Assembly: GCF_038396755.1 (NCBI RefSeq)
Contig: NZ_CP149822.1
Span: 806,001-870,000, forward strand
Direction of reading: 5' to 3'
DNA: 64,000 nucleotides
From: Chitinophaga pollutisoli
GTDB lineage: Bacteria > Bacteroidota > Bacteroidia > Chitinophagales > Chitinophagaceae
A program made the position numbers and the translations under genes. This document shows positions 34,857 to 42,794 of this stretch, one piece after another. The notes beneath the pieces were generated by a model. The model was not told the DNA's origin, made no database searches, and saw nothing but the letters and a program-made list of their open reading frames with translations. Within the stretch, counting starts at the first letter, position 1; each line of letters begins with the position of its first letter.

Positions 34857-35930
34857 TTAATTGAGTTCAAAAGCGTCTGCCCCGATTTTCTCGAATGAGG
34901 TACACAGTTCAAAGGCTTTTTGGGTCTTTAACTGTGCAGTACCGCCCAATACAATGCTCTGTAATTTGGCTTCGCTGTCTTTGTAGTTCCTTACGTTCTG
35001 ATAGTAGCCTGTCACGGCATTGTACGCTCCGAACAAAGTACCTTTGGTGGTTTCCATCTGCTGTGTATCGCTTATCATTGCATAGGCAAAGGCATCATCA
35101 ACGGTATTTTTGAACACAGTGGAAACTTCTTCCTCTGCACCTTTTTTGAGCAGGTCTAGGGTTTCCTTGTTGGGGCAAAGTGCAAGCTGTATCAGTTTCT
35201 TTACTTCGCTATCCGTTACCCTTACTTTTGTCCAGTTGTTGAAAATGTCCTGTAACTGGTTGCTGAGGGTGTTTGCCAGTCCCATAACCTTGTGCGCATC
35301 CTCTAAGCGTTGTTTAGCGCCTGATGTATGCTTAATACGTACCACGTTGCTCATGTTGCGAAGCGAAGCGTTAAGGGTATTTTGGCAAACGATACGGATG
35401 GGCGTAAACGCTGCCGTAATACTTCCGCTTCCATCGTGGGAGGTTGTCAGGAAGATGTATTTTTCTGTAATATCATCACCGTTGCCAACTCGTATATAGT
35501 CGGGCAGTTTTGCCGTAATAAATATGCGCTCACCGTTGCCCAATGCACCTGCTGTTTCATACAGGATGCCGTCCCCACCGCCTACAATGGCATCAAAGAA
35601 ATTGAACGCTTCGCGGTTCTGCACGATATGGTAATCCTTGCCTACAACGCCTAACACTGCATTGTTGTCGCTTCGTATGTTGGCAAAGTAGTTGGGAACG
35701 TCCAGTTCGCCGTATCCTACTTCGATACCCTGTGAAGTTTCTATGATGTTTGAGCTTTTGGTGAACAGCGGACTTTTGATGACTTCGTAATCAAGCCCTG
35801 CATATCGGATTGCCTCTTCACTTGTGGGATAGTCCTGTACGATCTGCCCCAAGCCGTGCCATGCTTTTTCCTGAACGCTGAAGAAACTGTATTTACCTGT
35901 TCTGCTGTTGAAATTGAGATTATGTGCCAT
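34857..35930 (-). CDS. DUF932 domain-containing protein
   Basis: 357 aa. EKAWHGLGQIVQDYPTSEEAIRYAGLDYEV (about residues 21-50), YHIVQNREAFNFFDAIVG (about 100-117), ERIFITAKLP, and SHDGSGSITAAFTPIRIVCQNTL are the conserved blocks of the DUF932 phage/plasmid-like protein family. These proteins are common on plasmids, phages and ICEs; function unknown, sometimes suggested to act in DNA metabolism. It follows ssb (44-bp gap). Confidence 0.9.
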   Translation of the reverse strand: MAHNLNFNSRTGKYSFFSVQEKAWHGLGQIVQDYPTSEEAIRYAGLDYEVIKSPLFTKSSNIIETSQGIEVGYGELDVPNYFANIRSDNNAVLGVVGKDYHIVQNREAFNFFDAIVGGGDGILYETAGALGNGERIFITAKLPDYIRVGNGDDITEKYIFLTTSHDGSGSITAAFTPIRIVCQNTLNASLRNMSNVVRIKHTSGAKQRLEDAHKVMGLANTLSNQLQDIFNNWTKVRVTDSEVKKLIQLALCPNKETLDLLKKGAEEEVSTVFKNTVDDAFAYAMISDTQQMETTKGTLFGAYNAVTGYYQNVRNYKDSEAKLQSIVLGGTAQLKTQKAFELCTSFEKIGADAFELN

Positions 35931-35974
35931 GATGTTTTAAATTTTGAATTGTTAAAAAAATGATTGATTGCTGT

Positions 35975-36355
35975 TTAAAATGGTAGGTCGTCTTCCTGTG
36001 TATTGCCTGTGTTCAGTTCCGTAGTAGCCTGTGGCGTTTCGCTTCTTCTACCTCCTGCAAGCGGTTTGATGTTGGAGGTATGGAAGTTTAGCCCTGCTTT
36101 TGGCTCTCCGTCCTTGCTTACCCACGCCCTTGTACTTACCCTGCCTGTGAGTTCCACCAGTAGCCCTTTGGTGAGCATCTTCACCACGTTCGGGGTTATC
36201 CAGTATGAGCAGTCGAAGAAGGCGGTTTGCTCAACTCGCTCGCCCTGTTTGTTCTTGTAGCTGTCGTTTACCGCTACGGAAAAGTTTACTACCTGTTTGC
36301 CGTTTGACGTTGTGCGTACTTCCGCATCCCTTGTCAGTCTTCCAGTGATGTTCAT
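35975..36355 (-). CDS. ssb: single-stranded DNA-binding protein
   Basis: 126 aa with one OB fold: MNITGRLTRDAEVRTTSNGKQVVNFSVAVND, then QTAFFDCSYW, typical of bacterial SSB. The short disordered tail ends DDLPF, the acidic tip that recruits partner proteins. An ICE-borne SSB would coat the transferred strand in the recipient or support element replication. First gene of the minus-strand PRTRC operon; the palindromic region lies just upstream. Confidence 0.93.
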   Translation of the reverse strand: MNITGRLTRDAEVRTTSNGKQVVNFSVAVNDSYKNKQGERVEQTAFFDCSYWITPNVVKMLTKGLLVELTGRVSTRAWVSKDGEPKAGLNFHTSNIKPLAGGRRSETPQATTELNTGNTQEDDLPF

Positions 36356-36448
36356 GATTGTTGATTTTTAGCGTTATTGAATTTGTTCTTGTCTGATTTT
36401 TTTTGATTTATTCGGCAATGAGAGGAGGTGCTGTTTCGTTTCACTTTG

Positions 36449-36742
36449 TTGCCGTTTCCAATGCTGTATTTTTTCACTTCTGACATTTTTTTTATTCGTG
36501 TAAAGAGCCGGAGTATGCTATGTTTCGTTTCACGAGCAGGAAAGGTTAGTGTTTAGGAGGCACAAGGTTTTGGGAAAAAATACTACCCAAGGGGTGGAGA
36601 TTTTTTTCCAAACTTGCACGACCTTTTGCCCCCGTTAAGAACACGGTCATACCTTTGCTCTTGAAACGAAACAAAAACAGCATACTGGCTCTTGAATAAA
36701 AAAATCCGTGGAAGCAGTGAAAAAGGCATTAGGAAACGGCCT
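36449..36742. repeat. large imperfect palindrome upstream of ssb
   Basis: Two arms of ~140-150 bp align in reverse complement with gaps, centred near 36,590-36,600. Matching blocks from outside in: GCCGTTTCC (36451) / GGAAACGGC (36732); GAGCC (36505) / GGCTC (36687); TATGCT (36514) / AGCATA (36679); GTTTCGTTTCA (36522) / TGAAACGAAAC (36662); GGAAAAAAT (36573) / ATTTTTTTCC (36600); ACCC (36585) / GGGT (36592). A third copy of TGTTTCGTTTCAC lies outside at 36432. It fills part of an 887-bp gene-poor gap between ssb and the recombinase module. Origin of replication, recombination site or foldback element are all possible. Confidence 0.6.
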
Positions 36743-37140
36743 GGAGTGTATCAAAACAACACAACCAATTCGTTAAATTTTCTAACCCTTTTTTTAAAGT
36801 TTGTGGCTGTAAAAGCCACACAACAGAGGGGAGATATTTGAAAATGAAGGAGCGTTTTTATAGAAAGGTATTATCGCTTCAAAATGGAAAATATGGAATG
36901 ATGGGTAGTTGTTGCAATCGTATGCTGCTTTCCCTGGTTTTAATGAAGAAGTCTCGCAATTGATCGTGAAATTGATTTCAATTCTTTGTAAAGGAATAGG
37001 AAAGACAATAAGGCTAAAATCTGAACGCAGGCAACAAACCATAAAATGAGGGTAATGCTTATTTGATATAAATACCCAATTGAAGTGCTTCCTAAGAACC
37101 AGGCTAATCCATAAAACCGCGTTTTACAGTTCTATGAGGC

Positions 37141-37174
37141 GTCCCGGATAGCCAAATACTTCCACTCAATGCCA
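37141..37174 (+). promoter_or_regulatory. phased GCCA-box operator upstream of the recombinase operon
   Basis: Boxes GTCC, GCCA, TCCA and GCCA at 37141, 37151, 37161 and 37171, each 10 bp apart; core 37151-37174, ending 69 bp before the 52-aa gene that leads the recombinase operon. Nearly identical (21/24) to the mobC copy on the other strand. Confidence 0.65.
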
Positions 37175-37242
37175 CATTTGAAAAACCGCCACAACTCTTT
37201 GATAATTTAAACCTTCCATAATTGTCAAGAGTAGTGAATAAG

Positions 37243-37401
37243 ATGAATAACAGTTTCTCAAATAGCAAGGTGACACCTGAAAAACTCATTAAAATGTTTA
37301 ATGGAGAGGCTAAGGGAATGAGCAGTGAGGATGCAGCAAAGCTGTTGTTGTTTTTAAAGAAACTGGCCAGGATTGTGGTCGTAAAATATTTAGAGAGATG
37401 A
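37243..37401 (+). CDS. 52-aa protein leading the recombinase operon
   Basis: ATG 37243 opens a short frame (MNNSFSNSKVTPEKLIKMF...), ending KLARIVVVKYLER, whose TGA overlaps the ATG of the serine recombinase (ATGA). The protein is helical and basic (LIKMFNGEAKGMSSEDAAKLL, LLFLKKLARIVVVKYL). The coupled overlap and the operator 69 bp upstream support a real gene. Small basic proteins encoded with serine integrases can be directionality factors; that role is only a guess here. Confidence 0.6.
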   Translation: MNNSFSNSKVTPEKLIKMFNGEAKGMSSEDAAKLLLFLKKLARIVVVKYLER

Positions 37402-38867
37402 AAAAGGAAAGGGAACCTATCGCTGATCTATATATCCGCGTGAGCACCGATGAGCAGGCGGACAAAGGTTATTCGCAAAGAAACCAGGAGGAAATGTTAC
37501 GGAAATATTGTGACAACCATTCTATCGAGATCCGTAATATTATTTATGAAGATCATTCCGCAAAATCTTTCAACAGGCCGGAATGGAAGAAATTAATTCA
37601 GCAACTTAAAAAGCATAGAAATCGGATAGACCTGATCTTGTTCACAAAATGGGACCGATTCAGCCGCAATGCCGGCGATGCCTACCAAATGATAAATGTG
37701 CTGCGTGACCTCAACGTTGAGCCGCAGGCTATTGAGCAGCCTTTAGATTTATCTATACCGGAGAATAAAATGATGCTGGCATTCTATCTTACCGCACCTG
37801 AAGTTGAAAATGACCGCCGTGCCCTCAACGTTTTTTACGGAATGAGACGGGCAAAGAAGGAAGGTCGTTATATGGGACTTGCTCCGGTGGGTTATAAGAA
37901 CAAAGTTGATGAGACAGGCAATAAATACATCGCTCCAAAACAACCTGACGCATCAATTCTTTTATGGGCTTTTGAACATATAGGCAAAGGGGCTTTCAAT
38001 ACTGCACAGATTTGGAAAAAGGCAAAAGATAAAGGTCTCAGATGTAGCAAAAATGCCTTTTGGCAATTGATCAGGAATCAGTTGTACTGTGGAAAGATTT
38101 TTATTCCCAGGTTTAAGGATGAGGAAAGTTATTTTGTACAGGGGCAACACGAGGCTATTATTACAGAAGAATTGTTTGATCGTGTGCAGGACGTTTTGGA
38201 CGGTCGTGGTAGAAAATACAGACCAAAGATTGAGACGCAGCGGGAATTTCCCCTGAAAGGCTTTCTTATATGCCCCGAATGCGGAAAGCTGCTTACAGCA
38301 AGTAAATCAAGAGGAAGAAGTCGGCATTATACTTACTACCATTGTTACCGAGGATGTTCACATCGGATTAATTCTGAAAAAATAACAAAGGCTTTCGACG
38401 ATGAGCTGAAAAGATACGTACCCCAAAAAGACATATTGGATATTTATCAAAGGATAGTGTGCGAAACTTATTACGAAATGACAAATGATATTCAGGTCTC
38501 AAAAAAACAGGTTTTGGGCCAGATAAATGAATATGAAAAAAGAATGTCCCACATCAGAGACCTTCTTGCAACGGATAAGATAGAGGCATCGGATTACAAC
38601 GATTTTAAAGCTCAATACAGTTCCACGATCGAGCAGTTAAATATAAAACTCGATGGCCTTAACGCAAAAGTTCCTTGTCTGGACGGGCTTCTTTCATCGG
38701 GACTGGAGAACCTCATGAGGTTGGATAAGATATTAAGAGAAGGGAATAATGAAGATGTACGAGCCATCGTAAACATGATATACCCTGATAAACTAACCTT
38801 TAATGGGAATGTTTTTTCAGTGGGAAAAGTAAACGTAGCATTGAGTTATAGTTATCATCTTAGATAA
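37398..38867 (+). CDS. large serine recombinase 1
   Basis: 489 aa. N-terminal resolvase domain with catalytic Ser16 in [21 protein letters not shown] with the active-site arginines, then the recombinase domain (about 160-270), a zinc-ribbon (LICPECGKLL...YYHCYRGCSH) and a coiled-coil C-terminus, the architecture of large serine integrases. It would integrate or excise the ICE at an att site without homology. Close in sequence to the recombinase at 39523. Followed by an intrinsic terminator (38932-38957). Confidence 0.93.
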   Translation: MKKEREPIADLYIRVSTDEQADKGYSQRNQEEMLRKYCDNHSIEIRNIIYEDHSAKSFNRPEWKKLIQQLKKHRNRIDLILFTKWDRFSRNAGDAYQMINVLRDLNVEPQAIEQPLDLSIPENKMMLAFYLTAPEVENDRRALNVFYGMRRAKKEGRYMGLAPVGYKNKVDETGNKYIAPKQPDASILLWAFEHIGKGAFNTAQIWKKAKDKGLRCSKNAFWQLIRNQLYCGKIFIPRFKDEESYFVQGQHEAIITEELFDRVQDVLDGRGRKYRPKIETQREFPLKGFLICPECGKLLTASKSRGRSRHYTYYHCYRGCSHRINSEKITKAFDDELKRYVPQKDILDIYQRIVCETYYEMTNDIQVSKKQVLGQINEYEKRMSHIRDLLATDKIEASDYNDFKAQYSSTIEQLNIKLDGLNAKVPCLDGLLSSGLENLMRLDKILREGNNEDVRAIVNMIYPDKLTFNGNVFSVGKVNVALSYSYHLR

Positions 38868-38931
38868 TGTGTAAGGTCAGGATCTTCCAAAAGAACCTCA
38901 ACAGTTTTATCTTTTTGCTTTCATCATTTAG

Positions 38932-38957
38932 AGCATCCTGGAAGGGATGCTTTTTTT
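38932..38957 (+). terminator. intrinsic terminator after recombinase 1
   Basis: AGCATCC / GGATGCT stem with a 6-nt loop followed by a T7 run. The downstream resolvase-like gene therefore needs its own promoter. Confidence 0.85.
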
Positions 38958-39054
38958 GTGGCCAAACACGCTCTCACTAACCTTCCTGGCTTTCAAAACC
39001 CACTATGGGTAATCCTTGCCTTCTAATATTACAGCTAAACAACTATTTCTGTCG

Positions 39055-39088
39055 GCCAAATAACGTAAATTAGTGCCAAACAAAGACA
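39055..39088 (+). promoter_or_regulatory. degenerate phased GCCA array upstream of the resolvase-like gene
   Basis: GCCA at 39055, GTAA at 39065, GCCA at 39075 and GACA at 39085 keep the 10-bp phase, but the second box is lost and the CCACTGAA core is absent. It sits 8 bp from the start codon. May be a decayed or weak sixth operator, or chance. Confidence 0.25.
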
Positions 39089-39095
39089 CTAAGAT

Positions 39096-39512
39096 ATGGA
39101 GAGAAGTATAAGAAAGCGAGCGGTGTCCTATTTGCGGGCTGCGAAAATCGAAATGGGAAATTTCGATTCGCTTATTCGACAAAAGGCGACTATTAAAGAG
39201 TATTGTTTGAAGAACAATATTGAGTTAGTAAATGTCTTTTGGGATGTTTCATCCGGAAATAATTTCAATCGAAAAGGCTGGAAGGAATTGGAGGTTTATC
39301 TAAGCAACAATCTTGGAAGAGCCCAACTTCTGATAAGTGTAGATTCATCTCGCATAGGAAGGAATTATGCGTTGTTTGCAACAGAGCAAGAACGTTTCAA
39401 AGGGCTATACGATGTGGATTTTTGTTTCTGCGCTGACAGGAGTAAACTTCAAGATTTGACAACTGAACAATTATTTGGTAGGTTATTTAGCCAACCGATA
39501 AAGGGCAATTAA
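39096..39512 (+). CDS. resolvase-like protein lacking the catalytic serine
   Basis: 138 aa, only a resolvase catalytic domain. It aligns with recombinase 1 from the first residues: SYLRAAKIE against LYIRVSTDE, so the nucleophile Ser16 is replaced by Ala16. Other landmarks persist: FNRKGWKELE (FNRPEWKKLI in the recombinases) and SVDSSRIGRN ([10 protein letters not shown]), keeping arginines. It has no DNA-binding or zinc domain. The frame is intact and ATG-started, so it is not an obvious pseudogene. It could form inactive heterodimers and steer the two active recombinases, or be a directionality factor; this is inference. Confidence 0.75.
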   Translation: MERSIRKRAVSYLRAAKIEMGNFDSLIRQKATIKEYCLKNNIELVNVFWDVSSGNNFNRKGWKELEVYLSNNLGRAQLLISVDSSRIGRNYALFATEQERFKGLYDVDFCFCADRSKLQDLTTEQLFGRLFSQPIKGN

Positions 39513-39522
39513 ATTATAGATC

Positions 39523-41520
39523 ATGGTAAATATTGCTGATTTATACATTCGGGTAAGTACCGACGAGCAAGCCGATAAGGGGTACTCCCAGAGAAACCAG
39601 GAAGAGATGCTGCGCAAATATTGTGAGAGCCATTCCATCATGATTCGTAACGTTATATACGAGGATCATTCTGCAAAGTCTTTCAACAGGCCACAATGGA
39701 AAAGTTTGATACAAGGTCTGAAAAAGAAAAAAAGCAATGTTAATCTGATATTGTTCACTAAATGGGATCGGTTCAGTCGTAATGCTGGTGATGCTTATCA
39801 GATGATTAACGTGCTGCGTGGATTTGGCGTGGAACCACAGGCGATAGAGCAACCATTAGATCTTTCCATACCGGAAAACAAAATGATGCTGGCATTCTAC
39901 CTTGCCGCCCCGGAAGTGGAGAACGACAGGCGTGCCTTGAATGTTTTCTTTGGCATGAGAAGGGCGCGTAAAGAGGGGCGCTATATGGGTCTTGCACCCG
40001 TTGCTTACATTAATAAGACAGAGGAAAACGGGAAAAAATATATTGCCCCACTGGAACCTGATGCGTCGATACTACGATGGGCCTTTGAAGAAATAGCAAA
40101 GGGTATCTTCAATACGGAGCAGATATGGAAGCGGGCTAAAGAAAAAGGGTTGAAATGTAGCAAAAATGCTTTTTGGCAGGTAATACGAAACCCTCTTTAC
40201 TGTGGTAAGATTTTCATCCCTCAATTCAAGGATGAAGAAAGTCGTTTTGTAAAAGGACAACATAAAGCCATTATATCGGAGGAACTATATTATGAGGTGC
40301 AGGATATCCTTGATGGCCGAGGAAGAAGCTACCGTCCAAAGGTCAAAACCCTTGATGAGTTTCCAATGCGCGGATTTTTGATCTGTCCTGAATGTGAAAA
40401 ATTATTAACAGGAAGCAAGTCTAAAGGCCGTACAAAATACTATTCCTATTATCACTGTGTTGGCGCGTGTAAGCATAGAACAAATGCAGAAATAGTGAAC
40501 GAAGCTATTTTGAAAGATCTTGCGAGCTTCGTTCCTGAAATTGGTGACATGGCATTTTATCAGGAATTGATCATCAAGGAGTACCTTAATAAGACGAATG
40601 AAGTTCAATTTGAAAAGAAAGAAATTCTGCTTCAAATAAAGGATTTTGAAGATAGACTTTCACACACAAGGGACCTCCTTGCAACACGTCAAATAGACGC
40701 CGATGACTATCGTGATATGAAATCACAGTACAGTGCAAAAATATCAATGCTGGAGTCACAATTGACACGAATGAATAATGATGCTGATAATGTTCAAATC
40801 CTTATAAAACGAGGGGTTAAAAGGGTATTTGAAATAAAGGAAGCGCTAAAAGACGGATGTTTATCCGAGATAAGAAAAGATGTTGGTTCAATTTACCCTG
40901 AAAAAATCGTTTTTGAGGAAAGCAAAGTTCGAACCGCCCGGCGTAACGATTTCATTCAATACATCAATCTGATTAATAAGAAGTTACGACAAAATAAAAA
41001 CGGGACAAAAGTAGATCTTTCTACTTTGTCCCGTCAAGTCGGGATGACTGGATTCGAACCAGCGGCCTCTTCGTCCCGAACGAAGCGCGCTACCGGGCTG
41101 CGCTACATCCCGTACGGGGTCGCAAATCTACGCTATGAAAATCGAATTTCAAAAATATTTTTAGAACTCCCTTCAAACCCGCCACTATACCGGTTCCCAG
41201 GCGCCTTAACTTTTATCCCGGGCACGCTGCACCAGGTACAATCCCCCCACCACGAGCATCACACCGGCGAAGGTCCACCAGCTCAAAGGCTCTCCCATGA
41301 GCACCGCCGAAATGGCGAAACCGAAAACAGGACAGAGAAACAGCCAGAAGGAAGCTTTCACGGGGTTATCTTTCAACAGGAACAGCCACAACAATACCGC
41401 CACGATCGAAACCGGGCCCGCCAGCCAAAGCATCGACAGCAGCCAGAGCATATTGAAATCATTGGCCGCAGGTTCATACCAGCCGATCATCACCGGGAAA
41501 AGAAAAATCCCGCCGAATAA
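39523..41520 (+). CDS. large serine recombinase 2, reading through the element edge
   Basis: Residues 1 to about 495 are a large serine integrase very close to recombinase 1: catalytic Ser12 in [20 protein letters not shown], recombinase domain, zinc ribbon [10 protein letters not shown]...[10 protein letters not shown] and coiled coil. No stop follows; the frame continues through the tRNA-Pro terminator and the tRNA gene itself (antisense, giving [16 protein letters not shown]) to 41520, overlapping the convergent EamA gene. The ~165 extra residues are not native protein. The true C-terminus was probably redefined by the insertion at this site. It starts 10 bp after the resolvase-like gene. 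Confidence 0.88.
   Translation: MVNIADLYIRVSTDEQADKGYSQRNQEEMLRKYCESHSIMIRNVIYEDHSAKSFNRPQWKSLIQGLKKKKSNVNLILFTKWDRFSRNAGDAYQMINVLRGFGVEPQAIEQPLDLSIPENKMMLAFYLAAPEVENDRRALNVFFGMRRARKEGRYMGLAPVAYINKTEENGKKYIAPLEPDASILRWAFEEIAKGIFNTEQIWKRAKEKGLKCSKNAFWQVIRNPLYCGKIFIPQFKDEESRFVKGQHKAIISEELYYEVQDILDGRGRSYRPKVKTLDEFPMRGFLICPECEKLLTGSKSKGRTKYYSYYHCVGACKHRTNAEIVNEAILKDLASFVPEIGDMAFYQELIIKEYLNKTNEVQFEKKEILLQIKDFEDRLSHTRDLLATRQIDADDYRDMKSQYSAKISMLESQLTRMNNDADNVQILIKRGVKRVFEIKEALKDGCLSEIRKDVGSIYPEKIVFEESKVRTARRNDFIQYINLINKKLRQNKNGTKVDLSTLSRQVGMTGFEPAASSSRTKRATGLRYIPYGVANLRYENRISKIFLELPSNPPLYRFPGALTFIPGTLHQVQSPHHEHHTGEGPPAQRLSHEHRRNGETENRTEKQPEGSFHGVIFQQEQPQQYRHDRNRARQPKHRQQPEHIEIIGRRFIPADHHREKKNPAE
40960..41039. 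other. probable right edge of the ICE / attachment junction
   Basis: Element genes with AT-rich codons end here and GC-rich host genes begin. The recombinase 2 frame lacks a stop and runs into the tRNA-Pro terminator, as expected when the integrase gene lies at the very end of an element inserted just 3' of the tRNA gene. The exact crossover dinucleotide cannot be set without the other end of the element, which is outside the window. Confidence 0.55.
41001..41033 (-). terminator. intrinsic terminator of tRNA-Pro
   Basis: On the minus strand, CGGGACAAAGTAGA / TCTAC(t)TTTGTCCCG with one bulged base and a 4-nt loop, followed by TTTTTATTTT. It lies 5 bp after the tRNA 3' end. The plus-strand recombinase frame crosses it. 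Confidence 0.85.
41039..41112 (-). tRNA. tRNA-Pro (anticodon CGG)
   Basis: 74 nt with a full cloverleaf: acceptor CGGGATG / CATCCCG, D arm GCGC-AGCCCGGTA-GCGC, anticodon stem CTTCG / CGAAG with loop TTCGGGA (anticodon CGG, 41076-41078), T arm GCTGG-TTCGAAT-CCAGT, discriminator A; CCA is not encoded. It reads codon CCG. Terminator and promoter are both present, so the gene stays functional beside the ICE. Confidence 0.97.
41123..41153 (-). promoter_or_regulatory. promoter of tRNA-Pro
   Basis: Minus strand: -33 box TTTG (41150-41153), 19-bp spacer, -7 box TAGATTTG (41123-41130), which is the Bacteroidota consensus TTTG-N19-TAnnTTTG without mismatch. The tRNA 5' end is 11 bp downstream. Confidence 0.8.
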
Positions 41521-42087
41521 GGTTTGCCAGCCGTTGATCGTGAAAATATGAAGGTCCCCCCACTTGCTGGCGGTGAAGTATAATGCACCGATCGAATAGG
41601 TGATCATACTGAACAACACAAGCCCCAGCCCCAGGGGCGTCGCGTAACTATCGGCGAGCAACGGCCAGGCGGCCACGCCGATCCCCGCCATACAAAGCGC
41701 CAGGCTCAATATCGTTACCGGCTGCAATGGCCTGCGGAGCCAGATGGAGCTCATCAGGCTGATAAAAACAGGATTGGTGGCTGTAGCCAGCGCTCCCAGC
41801 CCGGCAGACACTTCCATCATCCCCACCACATAAATACCCAGGTACAAAGAAACGTTGAACAACCCGTACACCGCCACCTGCTTCCACTCCTTTCCGCGCG
41901 GCAGGCGCTTCTTCAACACCCCGTGCGACAAAAACAACATGATGCCTGCCGCCAGGAAAAAGCGCGGTACAAACAACACAAAAGGCTGCACCGCACGCAA
42001 ACCCAGTTTCGTGGCGGCAGCGGCGGATGCCCAGAGAAAGGCGAAAACGATCCCCGCGACAATCAATTGTATACGACGGTTTTCCAA
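41206..42087 (-). CDS. EamA family (DMT) exporter
   Basis: 293 aa with ten predicted membrane helices in two EamA repeats of five (repeat 1 about residues 8-140, repeat 2 about 150-287). Conserved parts: FLWASAAAATKLGLR, RFFLAAGIMLF, ALGALA-type ATATNPVFISLMSSIWLRRPL and [16 protein letters not shown]. These inner-membrane carriers export metabolites or amino acids; substrate unknown. First host gene beside the ICE; its 3' end overlaps the artificial recombinase tail. Confidence 0.9.
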   Translation of the reverse strand: MENRRIQLIVAGIVFAFLWASAAAATKLGLRAVQPFVLFVPRFFLAAGIMLFLSHGVLKKRLPRGKEWKQVAVYGLFNVSLYLGIYVVGMMEVSAGLGALATATNPVFISLMSSIWLRRPLQPVTILSLALCMAGIGVAAWPLLADSYATPLGLGLVLFSMITYSIGALYFTASKWGDLHIFTINGWQTLFGGIFLFPVMIGWYEPAANDFNMLWLLSMLWLAGPVSIVAVLLWLFLLKDNPVKASFWLFLCPVFGFAISAVLMGEPLSWWTFAGVMLVVGGLYLVQRARDKS

Positions 42088-42159
42088 AGCAGGTTAAAAC
42101 TAGAAAACGGATTCCGGAAAAAAACCGGTATTTTAGAAAGAATTACGATCTCCAAACCT

Positions 42160-42789
42160 ATGCGCATCTTCCTTTTATCCCTGTTGATGCTGGCGTTTTT
42201 ACCGACCCGCGCCCAACACCGCCCGGCCCGATTCCCGCTGTGGACCTTCCACGAGCGCAACGTCCGCATCTACGGCATCAGCGTGGGCGCCTACTCCCTG
42301 AACGAAAACGCCAATACGACCACCAACGGCATCCGGGTCGAAGCGCCCGGGGCAGGACTGCTCCTCAGCCTCATGCCGCGCGCACCCTGGGACACCGCCC
42401 ATGGCACTACCCCCGAAACCTTTCCAGAAGACAAGTTCCCGCAACAGGCAAACGGCATCAATATTTCCGCATTGGGCGGCGTCTGCTACCGGGTTAATGG
42501 CATCTCGATCGGAGGGCTGACGCAAATCAACTGGCGCGTCAACGGGATATCCGTCTCCGCGATGATCAACGCCTGCGAAGTAATGAATGGCATCCAATAT
42601 GGCACCTTCAATGTTTGCGAAACCGCCAACGGCATCCAACTGGGCATGGGGGTGCGCACGGAAAGGCTCCGCGGAATACAGATCGGGTTCATGAATGCTA
42701 GCAAAAACACCCGCGGCGTACAGATCGGCCTCTGGAACGAGAACGAAAAACGGAAACTACCCCTTATCAACTGGAACTTCCGGTCCTGA
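42160..42789 (+). CDS. LA_2272-type surface repeat protein
   Basis: 209 aa from ATG 42160 (MRIFLLSLLMLAFLPTRAQ, a signal peptide ending TRAQ). The mature part contains repeats of the form (N/R)GI.IG: YGISVGAYS, NGINISALGG, NGISIGGL, NGISVSAM, NGIQYGTF, NGIQLGMG, RGIQIGFM, RGVQIGLW. These ~16-20-residue units are those of LA_2272 repeat proteins, thought to be exported beta-structures. The longer upstream frame is out of line with the signal peptide. Function unknown. Confidence 0.8.
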   Translation: MRIFLLSLLMLAFLPTRAQHRPARFPLWTFHERNVRIYGISVGAYSLNENANTTTNGIRVEAPGAGLLLSLMPRAPWDTAHGTTPETFPEDKFPQQANGINISALGGVCYRVNGISIGGLTQINWRVNGISVSAMINACEVMNGIQYGTFNVCETANGIQLGMGVRTERLRGIQIGFMNASKNTRGVQIGLWNENEKRKLPLINWNFRS

Positions 42790-42794
42790 CGCGT

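Noticed and set aside
36794..37042. 82-codon minus-strand frame in the ssb-recombinase gap
   Set aside because: No family, Cys/Phe/Ile-rich composition as in random AT-rich DNA, and no gene partner.
37104..37289. 61-codon minus-strand frame over the operator at 37151
   Set aside because: It overlaps the conserved operator and the 52-aa gene on the other strand.
38961..38986. GCCAAACACGCTCTCACTAA as another operator core
   Set aside because: The 10-bp phase is lost and only the first box matches; probably chance.
41037..41520. C-terminal ~165 residues of the recombinase 2 frame as a protein domain
   Set aside because: They are antisense tRNA-Pro ([16 protein letters not shown] is a well-known artefact) and antisense EamA sequence.
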